Source: Methanofollis sp. (lineage in GTDB: Archaea; Halobacteriota; Methanomicrobia; Methanomicrobiales; Methanofollaceae). Taken from it: a DNA stretch of 6,330 nucleotides. The stretch covers positions 1 to 6,330 of the forward strand of contig JAQVHG010000132.1 of NCBI GenBank assembly GCA_028696365.1, written 5' to 3'. Shown here piece by piece: positions 1-6,051 of the stretch; the stretch's first letter is position 1, and every line of letters begins with the position of its first letter. The position numbers and the translations under genes were made by a program. A model generated the notes under the pieces. That model was not told where the DNA came from and did not search any database. It saw nothing but the letters and a program-made list of their open reading frames with translations.

Positions 1-546
1 CATGAGGCCCTCTCAGTTCTCGAAGGGGCGACCGAACCGAGTTCTCTCATCCAGAAGAGTCTCTCCATCGCTGGGATCATCATGGAGATGGCGGGGAAGG
101 CGGCGCCAGGCCAGGGCTACGCAACGGCCCAGGAGATCCTCGTCTCTGGCAAGGCCCTTGCCAAGATGAAGGATATCATCGAGGTCCAGGGCGGAGACCC
201 GAAAGTGACCGCAGATGATATAATTCCTGGCACGTACCAGTACGTGGTAAACGCCCCCACCACCGGGTACGTGATCGAACTGAACAACAAGGCGTTGATC
301 AGCCTTGCCAGGGCCGCCGGCGCCCCCCAAGACCAGGGTGCAGGTGTCTGCATCCATGCCAAGAAAGGGACACGCGTGCGGGCCGGCGAACCGATCTTTA
401 CTGTCTATGCAGACCGGAAATGGCGCCTCCAGAAGGCGCTCGAAGAAGGACGCCGGTTGATGCCGGTCGTCGTCGAGGGAATGCTCCTCGACCGCGTGCC
501 CGGTCGGCACTGGACGACACGAGGTGGACACCAGTATGAAGAGTAA
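1..546 (+). CDS. deoA: AMP phosphorylase, C-terminal part (5' end outside window)
   Basis: The reading frame is open from base 1 to the TAA at 544-546, giving the last 181 residues of a protein usually about 500 long. In archaea this enzyme splits AMP (also CMP and UMP) with phosphate into free base and ribose-1,5-bisphosphate, which feeds an isomerase and type III RubisCO in the cytoplasm. The visible part starts in the helical region of the phosphorylase fold (KSLSIAGIIMEMAG, near residues 19-32). It continues through GQGYATAQEILVSGKALAKM and GGDPKVTADDI to the C-terminal pyrimidine-nucleoside-phosphorylase-type domain, near residues 80-150. There NAPTTGYVIELN, ARAAGAPQDQGAG and GTRVRAGEPIFTVYAD match the family pattern (compare the GYV, AGAP.D.GAG and G..LF.. 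blocks of archaeal AMP phosphorylases). The glycosyl-transfer and phosphate-binding domains lie upstream, so catalytic residues cannot be checked. Bacterial-type thymidine phosphorylase is the main alternative, but the C-terminal sequence looks archaeal. The next gene begins inside its 3' end. Confidence 0.93.
   Translation, partial: HEALSVLEGATEPSSLIQKSLSIAGIIMEMAGKAAPGQGYATAQEILVSGKALAKMKDIIEVQGGDPKVTADDIIPGTYQYVVNAPTTGYVIELNNKALISLARAAGAPQDQGAGVCIHAKKGTRVRAGEPIFTVYADRKWRLQKALEEGRRLMPVVVEGMLLDRVPGRHWTTRGGHQYEE
521..526 (+). promoter_or_regulatory. Ribosome binding site that decides the start of the repeat surface protein
   Basis: GAGGTG lies inside the AMP phosphorylase gene, 9 bases before the ATG at 536. 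This supports that ATG over the upstream GTG at 524, which falls within the site itself, and over the ATG at 548, which has no comparable site. Its position suggests that translation of the two genes is coupled. Confidence 0.6.
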
Positions 547-1966
547 CATGAGGTCGAGATTTACCTATCTCATCGTCGGGGTCATGGCCCTCGCACTGAT
601 CTGCAGTGCGGTGCAGGCCACTGACGTCGATATCACCGTAAAGGACGCAGATGACGGGTCGTACATCCGAGGTGCATCGGTCTATGTCGACGGCCATTAT
701 GAGGGCAAGACCAATTCGGACGGCGAGTTCTCATATGAATACGATGGCAGGAGTCGCTACACGCTCAAGGTGACGAAGGCCGGATATGATGACTGGGACG
801 ACCGTATCGATGAGGATGAGCGTTCAGTTGTCGTTAGAATGGATCCGGGGAGCCTGGACCTTGAGATCATGGTCTATGACGCCCTCACGGTCCTGCCGGT
901 CAAGAGTGCACGAGTCGATCTCATCGGAATATCGACCTCATTCGACGACTATGAACGGACCGATTCCTCTGGCCGTGTGGTCTTTGAGGTTGAAGACAGG
1001 GAAGAATACCGGATCGAGATCGATGCTGACGATTATATGGAGATCACCCGTGAGATCGACATAGACCGGGACGCCCTGACTCTCCAGTACTGGCTCTACC
1101 CTGAGAACAGGTTTGCCTTCAGGATCGTGGACGACAGGAGCGATTCCCCGATTGTGGGGGCTACTGTGAAGGTCGACGGGAAGGTTGTGGGCACGACCAG
1201 CAGCGAGGGCGTGGCCACTACGGTTCTGGACGGCGACGGGTATTATGATGTCGAGGTGACCCACCCCTCATATTCAACGTACAGCAAGGAGATCTATCTG
1301 GGTGACGATGCGGTCGTCGAGGAGATCCTCCTCACAAAGTCCACGACCTCGCTCATCCTCTCGGTCTTTGACACCGAGAAGACCCCGATCTCTGGAGCAA
1401 AGATCGTCGTCGATGGGAAAGATATCGGTGTGACCGACTCTTTCGGCAGAATCGACCTTGACACTGTCGTTGCCGGCACCCACAGCTTTGAGGTGAGTGC
1501 CTCTGGGTATGTCAGCCAGAAAGAGACCAGGACGATCGGGGAAGGGACTCCTGACTTGATCTTTGAATTGGGACGTGCGACGATCCCAGTCTCGGTGCTG
1601 GTCGAGAACCCCTCCCACGAGCCGGTGGGCGAGGTGAAGATCTGTGTGAATGGTGCAGAGGCGGGTACGACCTCCTCGACCGGGCAGATCGCGCTCGATC
1701 TTGCACCAGGGACCTACAATATCACAGGATTGATGGACGGGTATCATGATGCCGTGCAAGAGACAGAAGTGAAGGCCGGGTCCTCTGGCGATTCAGTGGT
1801 CCTGACCCTTGAACCCGCAGGGCTGCCTCTTGGTGCCATTGCTATCATCCTTGTATTGGTGGTGGTTGTGGTGGTGGTCGCCGGTGTGGTCGCCACTGGC
1901 AGGGTAGATCTCCCGAACCGCCGCGGGCCTGGCCGCCGCCCGCCGACAAGGCGCCGGAATTTCTAA
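536..1966 (+). CDS. Secreted, membrane-anchored protein with five tandem beta-sandwich (PEGA / CarboxypepD_reg-like) repeats
   Basis: A 476-residue protein. Residues 1-28 form a signal peptide: basic start, hydrophobic core YLIVGVMALALICSA, likely cut after AVQA. Five repeats follow at about 29-104, 105-189, 190-268, 269-346 and 347-429. Each has the plan 'beta strand, G(A/E).(V/I).V(D/N)G, turn with G.T.S.G, strand, G.Y/Y....V, strand', typical of PEGA and carboxypeptidase-regulatory-like folds. The best conserved copies are 3 to 5 (VDGKVVGTTSSEG, VDGKDIGVTDSFG, VNGAEAGTTSSTG). Copies 1 and 2 are much richer in Asp/Glu. Residues 430-455 are one membrane helix with seven consecutive valines, followed by a 21-residue Arg/Pro-rich tail that would stay inside the cell by the positive-inside rule. 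It is therefore an extracellular stalk or adhesion-type protein with its C terminus in the membrane. No catalytic motif is visible and the ligand is unknown. The start overlaps AMP phosphorylase by 11 bp, so the genes are probably cotranscribed. One N-glycosylation sequon (NIT) sits in repeat 5. Confidence 0.88.
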   Translation: MKSNMRSRFTYLIVGVMALALICSAVQATDVDITVKDADDGSYIRGASVYVDGHYEGKTNSDGEFSYEYDGRSRYTLKVTKAGYDDWDDRIDEDERSVVVRMDPGSLDLEIMVYDALTVLPVKSARVDLIGISTSFDDYERTDSSGRVVFEVEDREEYRIEIDADDYMEITREIDIDRDALTLQYWLYPENRFAFRIVDDRSDSPIVGATVKVDGKVVGTTSSEGVATTVLDGDGYYDVEVTHPSYSTYSKEIYLGDDAVVEEILLTKSTTSLILSVFDTEKTPISGAKIVVDGKDIGVTDSFGRIDLDTVVAGTHSFEVSASGYVSQKETRTIGEGTPDLIFELGRATIPVSVLVENPSHEPVGEVKICVNGAEAGTTSSTGQIALDLAPGTYNITGLMDGYHDAVQETEVKAGSSGDSVVLTLEPAGLPLGAIAIILVLVVVVVVVAGVVATGRVDLPNRRGPGRRPPTRRRNF

Positions 1967-1982
1967 TTTCTTTCTATTTTTT
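1961..1982 (+). terminator. T-rich transcript end after the repeat surface protein
   Basis: The stop codon TAA (1964-1966) is immediately followed by a pyrimidine-rich run ending in six T (1977-1982). Archaeal RNA polymerase can terminate at T tracts without a hairpin, and none precedes this one. The location right at the 3' end of the gene supports the call; no transcript data are available. Confidence 0.5.
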
Positions 1983-2097
1983 GATCTGCGGTTCTGTAGA
2001 AATCCTCACCTATTCTAGGTAGGAGCATGATTTTATCGCCCTTCCATATCTTCCCGTCGTGTGTTCTTGATGTCAAGATCTTCTCGAACTCGTTCAC
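1963..2097 (-). CDS. Possible small protein of 44 residues, unknown function
   Basis: The reverse-strand frame starts at GTG (2097-2095), with GAGGA (bases 2107-2103) five bases upstream, a well-placed ribosome site. It ends at TAG (1965-1963), overlapping the stop of the convergent surface-protein gene. The product begins VNEFEKILTSRTHDGKIWKG and continues with a hydrophobic and basic middle (DKIMLLPRIG) and a charged tail. The first half uses G/C-ending codons (AAC GAG TTC GAG AAG ATC), as the genes here do; the tail is A/T-rich. I do not recognise a family. The frame extends upstream to a GTG at 2154, but that start lacks a ribosome site. No clear TATA box is seen. It could be a real small gene, the surviving end of a decayed larger gene, or chance. 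The T-rich end of the opposite gene falls within its last codons, which weakens the case. Confidence 0.25.
   Translation of the reverse strand: MNEFEKILTSRTHDGKIWKGDKIMLLPRIGEDFYRTADQKIERN
1991..2001. repeat. Copy 1 of a shared 3'-flank motif (near-palindrome)
   Basis: GTTCTGTAGAA, containing the inverted repeat TTCT-GT-AGAA, lies 25 bases past the surface-protein stop, just after CTATTTTTTGA. The same 11 bases recur at 6088-6098 in an equivalent position after the vWA gene. Confidence 0.4.
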
Positions 2098-2359
2098 GCT
2101 CGTCCTCTTGGGATGAAGATAGGGTAGAGGATGCTGAATGGATGGGATGGCCACACGAAGTGGGGGAGTGAGTGATCATGAATGAGCATGAGAAGGCTTT
2201 CAGCCTTGACTAACGATTCAGTGGTGTTCCCGCCTGTTGTTCTGCTCGAAGGGGGCAGATCCATGCCCACTCCAGGCCCACAAGAATTTCCATCTTATCT
2301 CTGATTTCGTGGTTCATGCATACGTGATGGGTTTGAGAAGAATTCAGGGTGTTCCTTTA

Positions 2360-2393
2360 CAACAGGACGATGAAGAAGAACATCGTTCTGTTG
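2360..2393 (+). repeat. Stem-loop, 13-bp stem and 8-base loop
   Basis: Arms CAACAGGACGATG (2360-2372) and CATCGTTCTGTTG (2381-2393) pair along all 13 positions around the loop AAGAAGAA. The only non-Watson-Crick position is G2366 with T2387. As RNA this is an allowed G-U pair on the plus strand but a C-A mismatch on the minus strand, which hints that any RNA is plus-sense. There is no T tract after it (a C run follows), so it does not look like a terminator. Confidence 0.7.
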
Positions 2394-2538
2394 CCCCCCC
2401 TGCTTCTCTTCGGGGTTTTCTCGAAGTGTGGATAGGTAAGTAAGTCTTTCATTTCGGGCATATCCCGCCCCTCTCTAGGGTTGAAACTCTCCTCGAACTG
2501 AAGTGCTTCCTTCCAGAAATTCTCAGCTCTCTCCTCCA

Positions 2539-2562
2539 CCGGGGGGCTTAGCCGCCCCCCGG
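2539..2562. repeat. Perfect GC-rich stem-loop, 9-bp stem
   Basis: CCGGGGGGC (2539-2547) and GCCCCCCGG (2554-2562) are exact reverse complements around the 6-base loop TTAGCC. A second C6 block follows at 2564-2569 and could compete for the G6 arm, allowing two alternative pairings. Confidence 0.7.
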
Positions 2563-2630
2563 ACCCCCCGCTGATGAGGAGTGGTGAAGGATTGAGTCCC
2601 GTCTTTATGATCTTTTCTCTGCCCTCCCGG

Positions 2631-2665
2631 CCCCATCGCCATCCCGGTGGTCCGGGGGCGAGGGG
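2631..2665. repeat. Long imperfect GC-rich stem-loop
   Basis: The apical stem CCCGG-TGGT-CCGGG (2643-2656) is extended by TCGCC (2636-2640) with GGCGA (2657-2661) and CCCC (2631-2634) with GGGG (2662-2665). That gives 14 pairs interrupted by an AT bulge (2641-2642) and a single A bulge (2635). No T tract follows. Confidence 0.6.
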
Positions 2666-2831
2666 GAAGGCGACGAATGCATGGGTGTGCGATGAAAAAG
2701 CTGGGATCTCTTCATTGTCATCCGTCGCTCTCAATCGGTGAGGATGAGGGCCAGAGAGTTTTGGGATGGCCTCTTCATCAGAGAACATGAGAGGCACACT
2801 ACAGATTTGATATACTACATAATTATTATCA

Positions 2832-2881
2832 ATTTTGATCAGATACGAAATATTGTTTTGACCAATTTTAATGATCAAAAT
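2832..2881. promoter_or_regulatory. 10-bp inverted repeat upstream of the vWA gene promoter, candidate operator
   Basis: ATTTTGATCA (2832-2841) and TGATCAAAAT (2872-2881) are exact reverse complements separated by 30 bases. A related half-site, TTTTGACCA (2856-2864), lies between them. The repeat sits in an AT-rich island (about 2805-2940), 36 bases or more before the nearest strong TATA candidate. A dimeric regulator binding both arms is one reading; no regulator can be named. AT-rich DNA produces such repeats by chance fairly often. Confidence 0.35.
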
Positions 2882-2916
2882 CAATTTATTCTTTAAAATA
2901 ATACTTTTTATTCCGA

Positions 2917-2940
2917 TTTATAAAATGAATGCCTTTATAT
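2917..2940 (+). promoter_or_regulatory. Archaeal promoter (two candidate TATA boxes) for the vWA gene
   Basis: TTTATAAAA (2917-2925) and CTTTATAT (2933-2940) both resemble archaeal TATA boxes. Archaeal transcription usually starts about 22-27 bases downstream of the box centre. That places starts near 2946 or 2961, with leaders of roughly 31 or 16 bases to the ATG at 2977. The second box overlaps the in-frame ATG at 2929, so translation from 2929 is unlikely. Which box is used cannot be decided from sequence. Confidence 0.6.
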
Positions 2941-2966
2941 GGGGCGGTTGAAAGTGTACGTACCTT

Positions 2967-2973
2967 GAGGGAG
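2967..2973 (+). promoter_or_regulatory. Ribosome binding site fixing the start of the vWA gene at 2977
   Basis: GAGGGAG precedes the ATG at 2977; GAGG is six bases from the start codon. The in-frame ATG at 2929 has no such site and would put 16 non-hydrophobic residues before the signal peptide. The ATG at 2998 would remove the basic residue before the hydrophobic core. Confidence 0.7.
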
Positions 2974-2976
2974 ATT

Positions 2977-5900
2977 ATGGGTCAAATACGATGTTGGATG
3001 ATCTTGATGGCTTTCCTTCTCCTCTGTACTGGAGCCGTGGCCGCAGAGGGAGCCCCACAGGTCATTGTCACCTCTGCCGATGAATGGGTCGTCGCTGGTA
3101 GCGACGAAGGGGTCGGTGTGACTGCAGCGGTAAGCGATGCCGATGGGAATCCGCTCCCTGGCATGAACGTCACCTTCTCCTGCGATGCGGCCATGGGGAG
3201 TCTCTCGCAGGTTGCCGCTACGACAGGCCCCGATGGGGCAGCGACGACCACCTTCACCCCTGGGACTGTAAGTGGCGTTGCAGGGGTCGTGGCGACGGTT
3301 GCATATGACAACGAGGGCACGCCTGCTGAGGTGTCAGGTACCTACGAGCAGAAGATCGATCACGCCCCCCCGTACCGCCTGGGGTCTCTTGAATACGAGA
3401 GCAGGGTGAGCGTCGACACCACGACCGAGATCCTCTTCTCGCTGGAGGACGCGTATGGCAACCTGGTCGACGGCCGCAGAGATGCAGAGACGTTCGCGCT
3501 TGCAGTCGGGTCGCCTGACGGGACCGCTGGGTTCTTCGATGGAAGTGGATATTGCGACGAAGTCGTCATGCCTGTGGGCATGGATGGTTTGGTCAAGGCC
3601 GAACTGAAGGCCGCCTGTACTGCCGGTGAGAACGTCGTCTATATCGATCTCCCCGATCCGGTGGTAGATCTCTACCTGACCTTCTATGGGATCGGGGATG
3701 GCGCCCCCAGTACGATCACTGCCTCGGTCAACCCCCCTGGAGACCCTCCCTATCTCTACGCTGACGGGGAAAGTTGGTTTACGATCATCTATACCCTGAA
3801 AGACAAGTACGGCAACCCGGCCGGGAACCAGAACGTGACGATCACCTCAGACATCGGGACTGAGGCACACGCTACCTCCAACTCTGAAGGCCAGGCCCAG
3901 GTAACCTTCGGCCCTAGAGATGTGGCAGGGCTTGTGACCATCACCGCTGTCTCGGAAGAGGACCCCACAGTCTCCTGCACGACGGTGGTGGATTTTGTCC
4001 ACACCGACCCGACGGATATGCTCCTCACTGCCAACCCTCAGACGATGCCGAGTTATGACGTGAACCCTGACCCCGAAGGTGCCGCCGAGGTGAGGGCCAA
4101 GGTGATCGATGTGAGGGGTAACCCGGTCCCTGGTGAGACAGTCACCTTCTCGCTTGGCGCCGTCGACACCGGATCATACAAGGTGACGGCCGCCCCGGCC
4201 CTTCTCGAGACCGTGGCCACCACCGACGAGAACGGATACGCCACTGTGCGGTTCAGGCCTGGCGGTTTTACTACCGATCATGATGACCCTGATTATGATC
4301 CCTCCGCCACCGGCAGAGGGAATGTCACCGCACAGTGGACTGCACCGAATGGGGAAGTCACCAGGGAGGTGATTGCTCTGAAGTGGGTGAATTTCCCCTA
4401 TCTCTCGGTCTCCACCAGGGTGGAACCCGAGTCTGGGCAGGTCGCGGTGAACGAGACGATCGATGTGCACCTTGACCTCAAGGGCGATGGATGGGCCCTC
4501 CAGCCTGAGCCGATCGATGTGGTGCTTGCGGTCGACCGTTCGGGGAGTATGATGGCAGACAACCCTGACCGCATGGTTATGACCATGGATGCGGCAAAGA
4601 TTTTTGTCGGGGAGATGGCCCCCTTGCGTGACGAAGTGGGGCTGGTCTCTTTTGGGACGATACGCCTGGCGGATGTGACGAAGAGATGTTATTACGACAT
4701 AGGGCCAGGAAAAGATAATTCAAGGTTGGATGACTGGTGGTATGTGAGAGATCACTACCCCGGTGCGCCTGGGGAAGGATTTGGGCGACATACCTATAGC
4801 GATTTTGCGACGGTCGACTGCCATCTCACTGATGACCTGGATGCTGTTGATAGTGCAATTGACACTCTTGTTCCATATAGTGGTACCCCGATGCGGGGTG
4901 GGCTCTACTATGCACTCAAGGAGTTGGTGACAAATGGCGATTCTGAAGTGAGGGCAGTTGTTCTCCTCTCAGATGGCGACTATAACTGGTATGGGGATCC
5001 ACTGGCACGAGGTAGAGGATACGTGACAGATCCTACATATTTTAGGTCTAATCTTGGATCTGCTTATTACTACTATGATGATTTGCCCGATGATCAACAG
5101 AACCTTGCAGTCTTTGCCAGGGAGAACAACATCAAGATCTACTCCATCGCGTTTACTGAGGATATCACCAGTGGTGGAAGAGAGACTCTGCGGCAACTCG
5201 CGGAGACCTCAGGCGGAAAATATTATTATGCTCCGAGTGGTGACGACCTCGAAGCGGTCTACACCGAGATCGCCGGGGAACTCAAGACCGAGGCCGGGGT
5301 CGACACCACCATCGACCTCTCTTTCGAGAACGTCGAAGTGAACGGAGCTTCGATGCCTGGCGATGAAGTCTTTGAGTATGTCTATGCAGACGGCATCTCG
5401 ACGGTCATCGAGAGCTGGATCGAGAACGAGACCGGCAGGTCGGTGGTGGTCCCGAGGCACACTGAGGACCAGACCCCCGACTGGCAGGACGATCAGTCTC
5501 TCCACTTTGACGTAGGGACCGTCAAACTCGGTCAGACCTGGACGACATCGTACCGTCTCAAGGTCAAGACCGACGGGAACATCAATGTCTTTGGCCCAGG
5601 TTCGACCATCTCGTTCAATGGTAGTGCTGATGGTGGTGCTGATCACCTCGACCTCCCCGACACCTTCATTTCGGCCCGTCCAAACAGCACTGAACCGGTC
5701 TTTGGGGATGTGTACCTCGATGTCTTCAACCTCCACCGGATTGGCACCGGTCCGGTCACCGACCTGCTCACGTTGGAGTGGAATCTCAACTATGACGGGA
5801 ACGGGACGGTCACGCAGGAACTGAAGTACTATGATGGGCATGCCTGGATTCCGATCAAGACGGTGCCACCATGCTCTGTGGCTGAGGTCGGTGCGCAGAC

Positions 5901-6051
5901 CGCAGTACTTGATGTGCGCGACCTGCCTATGGGCAAGTATAATTTCGGGGTGCTCGCAAAATGTACCGAGAAAAAGGAGGCCTGGACTGATCTCGGCGAT
6001 GCTACGATTGCCCTTGGCAGCGGGGACGGTACCAAGATCAGGCTTGAATAG
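2977..6051 (+). CDS. Large secreted surface protein: four Ig-like (invasin/Big_1-type) modules plus vWA domain
   Basis: A 1024-residue protein. Residues 1-23 are a signal peptide (MILMAFLLLCTGAVAA, cut near A23). Ig-like modules lie at about 27-128, 129-245, 246-345 and 346-472. Modules 1, 3 and 4 have the Big_1 pattern 'D..GNP.PG..VTF' or 'D.YGNP....VTI', then 'T...G.A...F.PG'; module 2 is more divergent. A vWA domain spans about 512-769 with a complete MIDAS metal site: D520-x-S522-x-S524, T637 (SGTPM) and D666 (LLSDGD). At about 258 residues it exceeds the usual 180-200, owing to inserts at about 569-615 and 667-708. Two beta-rich regions (770-903, 904-1024) end the protein. vWA domains with intact MIDAS bind divalent metal and protein ligands, so adhesion or cell-surface assembly is plausible; the ligand is unknown. 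Eight N-X-S/T sequons fit archaeal surface N-glycosylation. No C-terminal membrane helix or sorting motif is seen. The gene has its own promoter and terminator. Confidence 0.92.
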   Translation: MGQIRCWMILMAFLLLCTGAVAAEGAPQVIVTSADEWVVAGSDEGVGVTAAVSDADGNPLPGMNVTFSCDAAMGSLSQVAATTGPDGAATTTFTPGTVSGVAGVVATVAYDNEGTPAEVSGTYEQKIDHAPPYRLGSLEYESRVSVDTTTEILFSLEDAYGNLVDGRRDAETFALAVGSPDGTAGFFDGSGYCDEVVMPVGMDGLVKAELKAACTAGENVVYIDLPDPVVDLYLTFYGIGDGAPSTITASVNPPGDPPYLYADGESWFTIIYTLKDKYGNPAGNQNVTITSDIGTEAHATSNSEGQAQVTFGPRDVAGLVTITAVSEEDPTVSCTTVVDFVHTDPTDMLLTANPQTMPSYDVNPDPEGAAEVRAKVIDVRGNPVPGETVTFSLGAVDTGSYKVTAAPALLETVATTDENGYATVRFRPGGFTTDHDDPDYDPSATGRGNVTAQWTAPNGEVTREVIALKWVNFPYLSVSTRVEPESGQVAVNETIDVHLDLKGDGWALQPEPIDVVLAVDRSGSMMADNPDRMVMTMDAAKIFVGEMAPLRDEVGLVSFGTIRLADVTKRCYYDIGPGKDNSRLDDWWYVRDHYPGAPGEGFGRHTYSDFATVDCHLTDDLDAVDSAIDTLVPYSGTPMRGGLYYALKELVTNGDSEVRAVVLLSDGDYNWYGDPLARGRGYVTDPTYFRSNLGSAYYYYDDLPDDQQNLAVFARENNIKIYSIAFTEDITSGGRETLRQLAETSGGKYYYAPSGDDLEAVYTEIAGELKTEAGVDTTIDLSFENVEVNGASMPGDEVFEYVYADGISTVIESWIENETGRSVVVPRHTEDQTPDWQDDQSLHFDVGTVKLGQTWTTSYRLKVKTDGNINVFGPGSTISFNGSADGGADHLDLPDTFISARPNSTEPVFGDVYLDVFNLHRIGTGPVTDLLTLEWNLNYDGNGTVTQELKYYDGHAWIPIKTVPPCSVAEVGAQTAVLDVRDLPMGKYNFGVLAKCTEKKEAWTDLGDATIALGSGDGTKIRLE

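Larger units (their letters stand above)
2098..2804. other. Intergenic DNA without a supported gene; structured, repeat-like
   Basis: I find no convincing protein gene here. The open frames present (2237-2443 plus, 2357-2884 minus) are rich in Pro/Gly/Arg or His, cross GC-rich hairpins, match no family I recognise and lack ribosome sites. Structure is clear: a 6-bp hairpin AAGGCT-TTC-AGCCTT at 2193-2207 with no T tract, and three strong stem-loops at 2360-2393, 2539-2562 and 2631-2665 listed separately. C- and G-homopolymer blocks occur around 2541-2569. The composition and the clustered palindromes suggest a dispersed intergenic repeat or a structured RNA rather than decayed coding sequence. 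There is no transposase or target-site duplication that I can identify. Confidence 0.5.

Noticed and set aside
524..535. Earlier GTG start for the repeat surface protein
   Set aside because: The GTG lies within the best ribosome site (GAGGTG) for the ATG at 536; starting there would only add MDTS before the signal peptide.
2193..2207. AAGGCT-TTC-AGCCTT hairpin as a terminator
   Set aside because: No T tract follows and no gene ends just before it on the plus strand.
2370..2435. Short frame MKKNIVLLPPLLLFGVFSKCG resembling a lipoprotein signal peptide
   Set aside because: Only 21 residues before a TAG; AGGA is two bases from the ATG, too close; and its first codons are formed by the stem-loop at 2360-2393. 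It could be a relic of a signal peptide, but nothing downstream continues it.
2237..2443. 68-codon plus-strand open frame
   Set aside because: No ribosome site, no domain, His/Cys-rich start, and it overlaps the 13-bp stem-loop.
2357..2884. 175-codon reverse-strand open frame across the intergenic region
   Set aside because: It starts at TTG, has no ribosome site, and runs through AT-rich promoter DNA and three GC hairpins. The product is an odd mix with no domain I recognise, so it is most likely an open frame by composition.
2929..2976. Earlier ATG start for the vWA protein
   Set aside because: It overlaps a TATA-like box, lacks a ribosome site, and puts a charged 16-residue extension before the signal peptide.
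5209..5841. 210-codon reverse-strand open frame inside the vWA gene
   Set aside because: It mirrors the GC-rich codon bias of the real gene opposite; the plus-strand protein has clear domains and the reverse product has none.
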